From: Propionivibrio sp.
GTDB taxonomy: Bacteria; Pseudomonadota; Gammaproteobacteria; Burkholderiales; Rhodocyclaceae
Length of the DNA: 16,556 nucleotides
NCBI GenBank assembly: GCA_003249625.1
Contig: QKII01000168.1
Coordinates: 1 to 16,556 of the forward strand
Direction of reading: 5' to 3'
The stretch's first letter is position 1. Each line of letters opens with the position of its first letter. Of the stretch, positions 1 to 6,707 are shown in pieces. The notes beneath the pieces are model-generated. The model ran no database searches and had not been told where the DNA came from. It saw only the letters and a list, made by a program, of their open reading frames with translations. The translations under genes were made by a program, and so were the position numbers.

Positions 1-320
1 TTGTAGAGCGTCACCGTATGCGCCGCATCCTGCATCAGGTCGAGGATACCGTCGAGGTTGGTGATCAATTGGTGGATTTCCTCGCGATCGAGCGGCGTAA
101 TGAACGACTTGTGCAACTGCAGCATCGTTTCGTGCGTGATCTTGTCGGCAGCCTTTTCCGCCACATCAACCAGATCACAATGCTTTGCCGCTTCTTCATC
201 CGAACCGTTGAAAACGGTCAACAAGCCGACCAGCGCCTTGCTCCCCAGGACCACCTGTTCGGCGTGGGCGTTGAACAGGTCGAAAAACTTCCCTTCACGG
301 GGCATGAATCGCGAAAGCAT
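1..320 (-). CDS. DUF47 family (PhoU-like) protein, partial: C-terminus cut by window edge
   Basis: Read from an ATG at 318-320, the first 106 residues of a DUF47/PhoU-fold protein are visible; the rest lies left of the window. The N-terminus MLSRFMPREGKFFDLFNAHA and the later stretches TPLDREEIHQLITNLDGILD and LMQDAAHTVTLY are typical of the family, an all-helical bundle with conserved acidic residues. In proteobacteria this protein usually precedes a low-affinity phosphate transporter of the Pit type and is thought to modulate it. That partner would lie outside the window, so the link is an inference from the family. A Pho-box-like promoter sits just upstream (352-390), consistent with phosphate control. 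It is transcribed away from the olsB cluster. The family call is firm; the exact role is not. Confidence 0.88.
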   Translation of the reverse strand, partial: MLSRFMPREGKFFDLFNAHAEQVVLGSKALVGLLTVFNGSDEEAAKHCDLVDVAEKAADKITHETMLQLHKSFITPLDREEIHQLITNLDGILDLMQDAAHTVTLY

Positions 321-351
321 GTGGAATATTTTGTAGTTTGGATCGGCGCGG

Positions 352-390
352 ATTATACGCCCGGCCAAAAACGTTACGGAATCGTTACAG
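352..390 (-). promoter_or_regulatory. PhoB-type promoter: Pho box plus -10 for the DUF47 gene
   Basis: Read on the minus strand, 390-373 is CTGTAACGATTCCGTAAC: two 7-bp half sites (CTGTAAC and CCGTAAC) with an 11-bp period, resembling the Pho-box repeat CTGTCAT-N4-CTGTCAT. A perfect TATAAT follows at 357-352. Taking the box as 22 bp (390-369), 11 nt separate it from the -10, close to the usual 10 bp, and no good -35 is present. That layout is typical of a PhoB-activated promoter. The start codon lies about 30 nt downstream of the -10. The match is by eye and was not scored with a matrix. Confidence 0.6.
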
Positions 391-419
391 AACGGTTTCA
401 ACCCGCAGAATCCCGGAAA

Positions 420-433
420 CTCGCCATGGCGAG
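420..433. repeat. Perfect 14-bp palindrome in the DUF47/olsB divergent region
   Basis: CTCGCCATGGCGAG is self-complementary over all 14 bases. It lies between the Pho-type promoter and the olsB ribosome binding site. It could be a regulator site or chance in GC-rich DNA; no T-tract follows, so it is not a terminator. The rest of the 321-569 gap shows an imperfect short stem at 513-528 (CGCCGG/CTGGCG) and no convincing olsB promoter. Confidence 0.35.
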
Positions 434-569
434 AGACGCTCACGCCAAGCTCCGCAAGGCGCCCCATCTTCCGGAACAGCATCCTCAATCAAACCGTAAT
501 TTCCACGCAACACGCCGGTAACCTGGCGCACCTAGAGTTCCTCCAACGCCATAGCAAGGAGGAAAAACG

Positions 570-1331
570 ATGAGTACGAACATCCAGACCGGTCTGAAGA
601 CCAAACCCGCCCGGCGCAAGCTTTCCGTCACACTGGCCCACAGCGAATGGGACGTTCTCGAGGCCCAGCGGCTGCGTTACCGCATTTTCGCCGGCGAACT
701 CGGCGCCAACCTGCCGACCCGCACGCCCGGCGTCGACCAGGACATTTACGACCCCTTCTGCGAGCACCTGATCGTGCGCGACGATAACGAAGGCATCGTG
801 GTCGGCACCTACCGCATCCTGTCGCCGGAAAACGCCCGCCGCGTCGGCAATTACTATTCCGAGAACGAATTCGACCTGACCCGACTGCAACTGCTCCGTC
901 CTCGTCTCGTCGAAATCGGCCGCTCATGCGTGCATCCCGACTACCGCAGCGGGGCGACCATCGCGCTCCTTTGGGGCGGATTGGCGAAGTACATGCTCGA
1001 AAATCATTATGAATACCTCATCGGCTGCGCCAGCATCAGCATGGCCGACGGCGGCCATGCTGCAGCCAGCATGTTCAGCCGGCTCGGTGAACACATGAGT
1101 CCGCTCGAATACCGGGTCTTCCCGCGTTGCCCACTGCCGCTGGACGCATTGCGCAACGATCTGGACGCGGAACTGCCGCCGTTGATCAAGGGGTATTTGC
1201 GAGCCGGCGCCTACATTTGCGGCGACCCGGCCTGGGACCCGGACTTCAACACCGCCGACCTGCCCATCCTGATGCCCGTTTCGCGCATCGACTCCCGTTA
1301 TGCAAAGCACTTCATGGGGAGTCCAGACTGA
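570..1331 (+). CDS. olsB: GNAT-fold L-ornithine N-alpha-acyltransferase (OlsB-like)
   Basis: This 253-residue protein matches the OlsB/Acetyltransf_5 family. OlsB transfers a 3-hydroxyacyl group from acyl-ACP to the alpha-amino group of ornithine, giving lyso-ornithine lipid at the inner membrane face. Family landmarks are the N-terminal EAQRLRYRIFAGELGA (about 31-46), DPFCEHLIVRD (61-71), GTYRILSPENARR (79-91) and the acyl-donor site region LVEIGRSCVHPDYRSG (113-128). The start is set by a strong ribosome binding site, AAGGAGG at 557-563. The next gene encodes a PlsC-type acyltransferase that would complete the lipid, and their reading frames touch or nearly touch, as in known olsBA operons. 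A haemolysin-like or other autoinducer-synthase-like GNAT is the main alternative, made unlikely by the olsA neighbour. Confidence 0.87.
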   Translation: MSTNIQTGLKTKPARRKLSVTLAHSEWDVLEAQRLRYRIFAGELGANLPTRTPGVDQDIYDPFCEHLIVRDDNEGIVVGTYRILSPENARRVGNYYSENEFDLTRLQLLRPRLVEIGRSCVHPDYRSGATIALLWGGLAKYMLENHYEYLIGCASISMADGGHAAASMFSRLGEHMSPLEYRVFPRCPLPLDALRNDLDAELPPLIKGYLRAGAYICGDPAWDPDFNTADLPILMPVSRIDSRYAKHFMGSPD

Positions 1332-1381
1332 AGCACGCAAAAGACATCCGCATCAATCGCACCCCGCGCTCGCTGCAGTGC

Positions 1382-2212
1382 GTGCGCTACGCGCGACTCG
1401 GGCTGCATCTGCTCTGGGGCGCACTGACCATCGCCAGTGTCTACCGGTTTCTCAACAACACCATGCGGCTCTGGCTCAAACAGCGCTGGTCACGGCAACT
1501 GCTCGAAATCCTGGCGATCCGCGTCGATGCGAATCTTCACGGGGTAACGCGCGGGAGTCTGATCGTCGCCAACCACATCTCCTGGCTCGACATCTTCGTC
1601 CTCAACGCGGTCCGGCCGATGGCCTTCGTTTCGAAGTCCGAGGTACGCGAGTGGCCGCTGGCCGGCTGGCTGGCAGCGAACACTGACACACTGTTCCTGC
1701 GCCGCGGCCGGCGCATCGACGCAGTCGAGATTAACGCCCGGATCGAGGCAATGCTCGCGTCCGGCAAAGATGTCGCGGTTTTTCCCGAAGGCACGACGAC
1801 CGACGGCTCGCTCCTGCAGCCCTTCCACGGCGCCTTGCTGCAGCCGGCCATCGATAGCGAACGCCCGGTACAACCGCTCGCCCTCGCCTACTTCGACGCC
1901 AACGGGCAACGCAGTACGGCGCCGGCCTACGCCGGCGAGACGACGATGGCCGAATGCATTGCAGAAATCATTGCCAGCCGATCATTGCGTGTGCGCGTGC
2001 GCCCGACCCCGCCGATTTTCGCAGGACGTGCTGAAAATGCGGAGGCCCTCACACGCCGTGAGGTGGCGGCTATGGCTCACGGCGCGGTGGCCTATCACCT
2101 CGGCTTGTCTCCGAAAACCGAGAGCACGCTGGGCGAAAACGTCGAACCGCTTTGTGTGGAAACCACGGGCGAAGAAAGTTTCGCTTTCCAGGGCGCTGCC
2201 AAAGACTACTGA
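1382..2212 (+). CDS. olsA: PlsC-family 1-acyl-sn-glycerol-3-phosphate / lyso-ornithine lipid O-acyltransferase (OlsA-like)
   Basis: A membrane-associated acyltransferase. From the GTG at 1382 it has 276 residues with a hydrophobic N-terminus (RLGLHLLWGALTIASVY), the catalytic motif NHISWLD (64-70, the HX4D box), the motif II region KSEVREWPLAGWLA (about 85-98) and FPEGTT (134-139). Next to olsB its likely job is acylating lyso-ornithine lipid; the same fold also makes phosphatidic acid, so the substrate is inferred. The start is uncertain because no ATG occurs before 1463, which would cut off the hydrophobic segment. GTG 1382 gives a family-like N-terminus but a poor ribosome binding site. 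A CTG at 1328, overlapping the olsB stop, has GGGGAG six bases upstream and would suit translational coupling. A 19-nt gap separates it from the glycosyltransferase gene. Confidence 0.82.
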   Translation: MRYARLGLHLLWGALTIASVYRFLNNTMRLWLKQRWSRQLLEILAIRVDANLHGVTRGSLIVANHISWLDIFVLNAVRPMAFVSKSEVREWPLAGWLAANTDTLFLRRGRRIDAVEINARIEAMLASGKDVAVFPEGTTTDGSLLQPFHGALLQPAIDSERPVQPLALAYFDANGQRSTAPAYAGETTMAECIAEIIASRSLRVRVRPTPPIFAGRAENAEALTRREVAAMAHGAVAYHLGLSPKTESTLGENVEPLCVETTGEESFAFQGAAKDY

Positions 2213-2231
2213 GCACTGCCGAAAGGACGCA

Positions 2232-3248
2232 ATGAAAATCCTGATCGTCACCGATGCCTGGGAACCACAGGTCAACGGCGTCGTCCGTACGCTGAAGATG
2301 ACCCGGCGCGAACTTGAACGCCTCGGCCATCAGGTCGAGATCATTTCGCCGCAGGGATTCCGTTCCATCCCCTGCCCGACCTATCCGGAGATCAGCCTGG
2401 CGATGACCGGCGAACGCGAACTGGCCCGGCGCATCGACCAGTTCGCCCCGGACTGCCTGCATATTGCCACCGAGGGCCCACTCGGCTGGCTGGCGCGGTG
2501 CGTCGCCCTGCGTCGAAAGTGGCCATTCACCACGGCCTACCACAGCCGTTTCCCGGAATACGTGCACGCCCGCTTCCGCCTTCCCACACGCTGGACGTAC
2601 GCACTGCTGCGCCGCTTTCACAACGCCGCCCGGGCCACGCTGGCGCCGACACCAGCCATCGTCAACGATTTGAAAGCAAAGGGATTCCACGGTGCACGCC
2701 TGTGGTCACGCGGCGTCGATCTGGAAACATTCAGCCATCTGGGCGAACGCCTCGATCGGCCTGTAGACAAACCGATCTTCCTCTACGTTGGTCGCATCGC
2801 CGTCGAGAAGCAGGTTGACGCGTTCCTGCGCCTCGACCTGCCAGGCGAGAAATGGGTCGCCGGCGAAGGGCCGGAGCGCAAGCGTCTGCAAGCGCTCTAC
2901 CCCAACGCTCGCTGGCTCGGCGTCCTCAGCGGCGCGGCACTTGCCGCCCTCTACCGCACAGCCGACGTGATGGTCTTTCCGAGCGTAACCGATACTTTCG
3001 GGCTGGTCATGGTCGAATCCATGGCCTGCGGCACGCCCGTCGCGGCTTTCCCGGTCGCCGGACCGATCGACGTCATCGGCCGCTCCGGCGGTGGCGCGAT
3101 GCACGACGACCTGCGCGAAGCCTGCCTGCAGGCCCTGGCGATTCCTCGGGAAAAAGCCCGCCAGCGCGCCGAACAGTTTTCCTGGAGCTCAGCAACCGGA
3201 CAAATCCTTGAGGCCCTGCAGGTGATTACGCGCGCTGCGGCTGTCTGA
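2232..3248 (+). CDS. GT4-family glycosyltransferase (MgtA/SqdX-like, putative glycolipid synthase)
   Basis: The protein has 338 residues with the two-domain GT-B layout. The N-terminal acceptor domain opens with MKILIVTDAWEPQVNGVVRT and carries TAYHSRFPEYVHAR (101-114), typical of the GT4 branch that makes membrane glycolipids or mannosyl-phospholipids (MgtA, PimB, SqdX). The nucleotide-sugar domain carries YVGRIAVEK (185-193, donor-binding Arg and Lys), VAGEGPE (209-215) and SVTDTFGLVMVESMACGTPV (251-270), where the usual first Glu of the EX7E motif is Asp254, as is common in this branch. The start is ATG 2232 with AAGGA just upstream; the longer open frame to the left is a shadow of olsA. 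Placement 19 bp after olsA suggests one operon, and so a lipid acceptor (diacylglycerol or ornithine lipid). Donor and acceptor cannot be read from sequence. Confidence 0.85.
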   Translation: MKILIVTDAWEPQVNGVVRTLKMTRRELERLGHQVEIISPQGFRSIPCPTYPEISLAMTGERELARRIDQFAPDCLHIATEGPLGWLARCVALRRKWPFTTAYHSRFPEYVHARFRLPTRWTYALLRRFHNAARATLAPTPAIVNDLKAKGFHGARLWSRGVDLETFSHLGERLDRPVDKPIFLYVGRIAVEKQVDAFLRLDLPGEKWVAGEGPERKRLQALYPNARWLGVLSGAALAALYRTADVMVFPSVTDTFGLVMVESMACGTPVAAFPVAGPIDVIGRSGGGAMHDDLREACLQALAIPREKARQRAEQFSWSSATGQILEALQVITRAAAV

Positions 3249-3311
3249 ACGGACACCTCGCTCCCGACTTCGCGGTAGACTTCCCTGCTTCGTCATCCAG
3301 GAAGTCGCCTC

Positions 3312-4497
3312 ATGCCTGTTTCCTTCGGACTCGACCGGCTGATCGCCGATCCTGACCTGCGCAAGCCGCTCGCCGGCAAGCGAATCGCCCTGCTGGCCCA
3401 CCCGGCATCCGTCACCGCCGACCTGACGCACGCGCTCGATGCCCTGGCCGCACTGCCCGACCTCAGCCTGACCGCCGCCTTCGGCCCACAGCACGGCCTG
3501 CGCGGCGACAAGCAGGACAACATGGTCGAATCGCCGGACTTCCTCGACCCGCTGCACGGCATCCCGGTGTTCAGCCTGTACGGTGAAGTACGGCGACCGA
3601 CCGCAGCGATGCTCGACACCTTCGATGTGCTATTGATCGACCTGCAGGATCTCGGCTGCCGAATCTACACCTTCATTACCACCCTGCGTTACATGCTCGA
3701 AGCGGCCGCCCTTAACGGTAAAGCCGTGTGGGTGCTGGACCGCCCGAATCCGGTTGGCCGGCCGATTGAAGGCCTGACCCTGCGCCCGGGTTGGGAAAGC
3801 TTCGTCGGCGCCGGTCCGCTGCCGATGCGACACGGCCTGACGATGGGCGAGCTGGCGCGCTGGTTCATCGCCGAATTGCAGTTGGATGTCGATTGCAAGG
3901 TAATTGCCATGGGAGGATGGCAGCCCGACCTCGCTCCCGGCTACGGCTGGCCGCTCGGTGAACGCACCTGGGTCAACCCCAGCCCGAACGCCCCGAATCT
4001 CTCGATGGCCCGATGCTACGCCGGTACCGTGATGATCGAGGGCACCACACTCTCAGAAGGGCGCGGAACGACGCGGCCGCTCGAACTGTTCGGCGCCCCG
4101 GATATCGACGCCAACGCAATCATTGCTGAAATGCACAGGCTGGCGCCGCACTGGCTGGCGGGATGCCGGCTGCGCGACTGCTGGTTCGAGCCGACTTTCC
4201 CATGGCGTGCAGACCCATGTCGAAGACGATGCCTACCTCCATCACGAGTTCCGCCCATGGCGACTTCAGGCGCTAGCCTTCAAAGCGCTGCGCAGGCTTT
4301 ATCCGGACTACCCGCTGTGGCGCGAATTCGCCTACGAGTACGAGTTCAACCGGCTGGCCATCGACCTGATCAACGGCAGTCAGATCCTGCGCGGCTGGGT
4401 GGACGACCCCGCCGCAACACCGGGAGACCTGGATACGCTGGCCCAACACGACGAGTCGACATGGGAGGAGATGCGACGTCCGCATCTCCTCTATTGA
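3312..4497 (+). pseudogene. Exo-beta-N-acetylmuramidase NamZ-like (DUF1343) gene, disrupted by frameshift/small deletion
   Basis: The first part (ATG 3312, ribosome binding site AGGAAG at 3299-3304) reads as a DUF1343 protein: AAFGPQHGLRGDKQDNMVES, LIDLQDLGCRIYTFITTLRY, VLDRPNPVGRPIEG, NPSPNAPNLSMARCYAGTV and EGRGTTRPLELFGAP. At 4200/4201 the family sequence jumps frame. The upstream frame ends with CWFEPTF, and the next frame resumes with HGVQTHVEDD and continues through FRPWRLQALAF and YEYEFNRLAIDLINGS to the stop at 4495-4497. Family members carry about eight residues between PTF and GVQ (of the form xKxxGxxC). These are missing, so the lesion looks like a deletion of about 23 nt, not a single-base slip. 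Without shifting, the first frame runs on to 4511 as nonsense. NamZ enzymes remove terminal MurNAc from peptidoglycan fragments during wall recycling. A sequencing or assembly error is possible. Confidence 0.8.
4465..4491. terminator. Perfect 11-bp hairpin between convergent namZ remnant and kup
   Basis: GAGGAGATGCG at 4465-4475 pairs exactly with CGCATCTCCTC at 4481-4491 across a 5-nt loop. It covers the last codons of the namZ frame, and the two convergent genes end only 10 bp apart (4497 and 4508). The position suggests a shared transcription stop or mRNA 3'-end protection. No T-run follows on either strand, so it is not a classical intrinsic terminator. Confidence 0.45.
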
Positions 4498-4507
4498 CGC
4501 TGGCTGG

Positions 4508-6391
4508 CTAAAGGACGACCTGCGCCCCGAGTTCGACGACCCGGTTGGTCGGGATCTTGTAGAAGCTCATCGCCGTACTGGCGTTGCGATACATCAACAC
4601 AAACAGCTTCTCACGCCAGAACATCATGTCCGAACCCACCTTCGGGATCAGCGTCGCCCGACCGAGGAAGAAGGACGTTTCCATCATGTCGAAGTCCATC
4701 CCCTGTTCCTTGCACAAGGCCAGCGCCGCGGGGATATCCGGCTCGTCCTTGAAGCCGTACTGGACGGTGACCTTGTAGAACCCGCCTTTCAGCGGGTGGA
4801 TCTCGACGCGGTCGATTTCCGGCACATACGGCACGTCGAACACCTCCACCGACAGCACCAGTACCCTCTCGTGCAGCACCTTGTTGTGCATCAGGTTGTG
4901 CAGCATGGCGTTCGGCACGCGATCGTTTCTCGACGTCATGAATACGGCCGTGCCTGCCACGCGTACCGGCTCGGAGATCAGCAAGGCATCGATGAACATA
5001 TCCAGTTCGATGGCTTCGCCGCTGGTCCGCTCGGTGAGCAACTGCCCGCCACGTTTCCAGGTACTCATCAGCAGGAAGACGAGCGAACCGATCGCCAGCG
5101 GGAACCAGCCGCCATCGGGAATTTTCAGGACATTCGCTGAAAGGAAGGTCACTTCGACGACCAGGAATACGGCAAACAGCGCGACGGCGCGGGGCCATCC
5201 CCACCCCCAGGCCTTGGCGGCGACAAAGCTGGCCAGACACGAGGTGATGACCATGTCGCTGGTCACCGCGATGCCATACGCGGCGGCGATGTTGGAACTG
5301 GAACGGAAGCCCAGGACCAGGATGGCCACGGCGCAAAACAGGCCCCAGTTAACTCCGGGAAGATAGACCTGCCCCTGTTCCTTTTCCGAGGTGTGTTGCA
5401 CTTCGAAGCGGGGCAGGAAACCGAGTTGCATGGCTTGCCGGGACACCGAGAAGGCGCCAGAGATGACCGCCTGCGAGGCGATCACGGTGGCAACGGTCGC
5501 GAGGCCGACGAGCGGATAGAGCATCCAGTCGGGCGCCTGATGGTAGAACGGATTTTCCACGGTCTCGGGATGCGCCAGGATGAGTGCGCCCTGTCCGAAA
5601 TAATTCAAGGTCAGCGACGGCAGCACAAAGAAGAACCACGCCTGCCGGATCGGCTGCGCGCCAAAGTGTCCCATATCCGCATACAGTGCCTCGGCGCCGG
5701 TAACCGCCAGAACCACGGCGCCCATTGCCACCAGCGCCAAGCCACGGTTCTCGATGAGGAAACGCAGTCCGTGCAGCGGATTGACCGCCCACAGGACCGA
5801 GGGATTGGTAATGATATTGGACACGCCGAGTACCGCCAGCGTCGAGAACCAGACGATCATGATCGGTCCGAACGCGGCGCCGACCGAACCGGTTCCGCGC
5901 TTCTGGACAAAAAACAGGACGAACAGCACGACCAGCGTCGCGGGCAAGACGTAGGGTTTGAGCAGCGGCGTGGCCACCTCCAGCCCTTCGAGCGCCGAGA
6001 GCACCGAAATCGCCGGAGTGATCATCCCGTCGCCGTAAAACATTCCGGCCCCCAGGAGACCGGCCAGCGTGATAAGCCGCTTCTTGGACTTATCCTTGCC
6101 CGCAGAATGAAGCGCGAGGGCGATCATCGCCATGATCCCGCCTTCGCCACGGTTATCCGCGCGCATGATGAATACAACGTACTTGACCGAGACGATGATG
6201 ATCAGCGCCCAAAGGATCAGTGACAGGATGCCGAGCACGTTGGCCGGATTGAGCGGAATCGGGTGTACCCCGGAGAAGACTTCCTTGATCGTATACAGCG
6301 GGCTGGTACCGATGTCGCCATAGACGACGCCCAACGCGGCCAGCGCCAACGCAGCCTGCTGCGCCGGCGTTTTACTTGTTCCATGTTGCAT
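4508..6391 (-). CDS. kup: Kup-family potassium uptake protein
   Basis: The protein has 627 residues, the usual length for proteobacterial Kup, a low-affinity K+/H+ symporter of the inner membrane. The signature GVVYGDIGTSPLYTIKEVF lies in the first membrane segment (about 21-39). About twelve hydrophobic segments follow to near residue 440, with GEGGIMAMIALALHS, FYGDGMITPAISVLSALEGL and VLAVTGAEALYADMGHFG as further family blocks. A soluble C-terminal domain of about 180 residues ends the protein (from EAIELDMFIDALL to GAQVVL). ATG 6391 was chosen because it gives the family length and has GAGG about 9 nt upstream; the frame stays open to a TTG at 6439, whose ribosome binding site would be too close. 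It is transcribed alone, behind a long structured leader, and is convergent with the namZ remnant. Confidence 0.95.
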   Translation of the reverse strand: MQHGTSKTPAQQAALALAALGVVYGDIGTSPLYTIKEVFSGVHPIPLNPANVLGILSLILWALIIIVSVKYVVFIMRADNRGEGGIMAMIALALHSAGKDKSKKRLITLAGLLGAGMFYGDGMITPAISVLSALEGLEVATPLLKPYVLPATLVVLFVLFFVQKRGTGSVGAAFGPIMIVWFSTLAVLGVSNIITNPSVLWAVNPLHGLRFLIENRGLALVAMGAVVLAVTGAEALYADMGHFGAQPIRQAWFFFVLPSLTLNYFGQGALILAHPETVENPFYHQAPDWMLYPLVGLATVATVIASQAVISGAFSVSRQAMQLGFLPRFEVQHTSEKEQGQVYLPGVNWGLFCAVAILVLGFRSSSNIAAAYGIAVTSDMVITSCLASFVAAKAWGWGWPRAVALFAVFLVVEVTFLSANVLKIPDGGWFPLAIGSLVFLLMSTWKRGGQLLTERTSGEAIELDMFIDALLISEPVRVAGTAVFMTSRNDRVPNAMLHNLMHNKVLHERVLVLSVEVFDVPYVPEIDRVEIHPLKGGFYKVTVQYGFKDEPDIPAALALCKEQGMDFDMMETSFFLGRATLIPKVGSDMMFWREKLFVLMYRNASTAMSFYKIPTNRVVELGAQVVL

Positions 6392-6478
6392 TTGTTTTGC
6401 CTCACTTCCGTGATGCAGCGACAGGTCGCCCGTGAACAAACCCTCCGGACAAATCGCTACGTTGTTCCCTTAAGGAAC

Positions 6479-6511
6479 GGGGAGACGCGGAGGATACTCC
6501 TCCCGCTCCCC
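6479..6511 (-). other. Strong nested hairpin in the kup leader
   Basis: The outer arms GGGGAG (6479-6484) and CTCCCC (6506-6511) enclose perfect inner arms GGAGGA (6489-6494) and TCCTCC (6498-6503) around a 3-nt loop. The small internal bulge is asymmetric (4 and 2 nt). A second stem, GTTCC/GGAAC (6464-6468, 6474-6478), lies immediately downstream toward kup. No U-tract follows, so a simple intrinsic terminator is unlikely. A regulatory or RNA-stabilising leader is an inference. Confidence 0.5.
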
Positions 6512-6618
6512 TCGAGGCAAACCACCCTGCGGTTTTAGCAATGATGGAAAGTGATGTTTAATTGGATCGAATACTCCTGGCACCCTTCGGAAAAACAGCC
6601 ATGGGGTGAGACTATCGA

Positions 6619-6646
6619 AGTATTTTCGCAAGCGGAAACACGTCAA
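6619..6646 (-). promoter_or_regulatory. Candidate sigma-70 promoter for kup
   Basis: On the minus strand TTGACG (6646-6641, 5 of 6 matches to the -35 consensus) is followed after 16 bp by AATACT (6624-6619, 4 of 6 matches to the -10). It is the best-looking promoter in the ald-kup gap. Start-site data are lacking. Confidence 0.4.
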
Positions 6647-6707
6647 TCACGGCCAGTGAAATGACGCATTTTGCGTTATTCCAGAGGCCGCCTTTTTGTC
6701 AGGTGTC

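Larger units (their letters stand above)
6392..6707 (-). promoter_or_regulatory. Gene-free region: structured kup leader and upstream DNA
   Basis: This 316-bp stretch has no credible gene. On the minus strand a candidate promoter at 6646-6619 would give a kup leader of about 220 nt. The leader contains a stem of AAACC/GGTTT type (6519-6536), a long nested hairpin (6479-6511), then GTTCC/GGAAC (6464-6478), ending near the kup ribosome binding site. The end nearest ald (6664-6676) holds a short stem, ACGCA/TGCGT, that is too weak to call as the ald terminator. No known riboswitch consensus was recognised. Confidence 0.4.

Noticed and set aside
18..521. 167-residue plus-strand frame at the left edge
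   Set aside because: It is antisense to the DUF47 gene and runs through the Pho-type promoter; no domain recognised.
5393..6223. 276-residue plus-strand frame opposite kup
   Set aside because: Low-complexity charged sequence opposite a certain Kup gene; no ribosome binding site or family match.
6392..6439. Upstream TTG start for kup adding 16 residues
   Set aside because: The ATG at 6391 gives the standard family length and a better-spaced ribosome binding site; the extra residues resemble no Kup N-terminus.
6519..6536. Stem AAACC/GGTTTT as a plus-strand terminator
   Set aside because: Only a 5-bp stem with four T residues, and no plus-strand gene ends nearby.
6464..6536. Known ydaO/c-di-AMP type riboswitch in front of kup
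   Set aside because: I could not recognise the conserved core of that class, and c-di-AMP signalling is not typical of this group.
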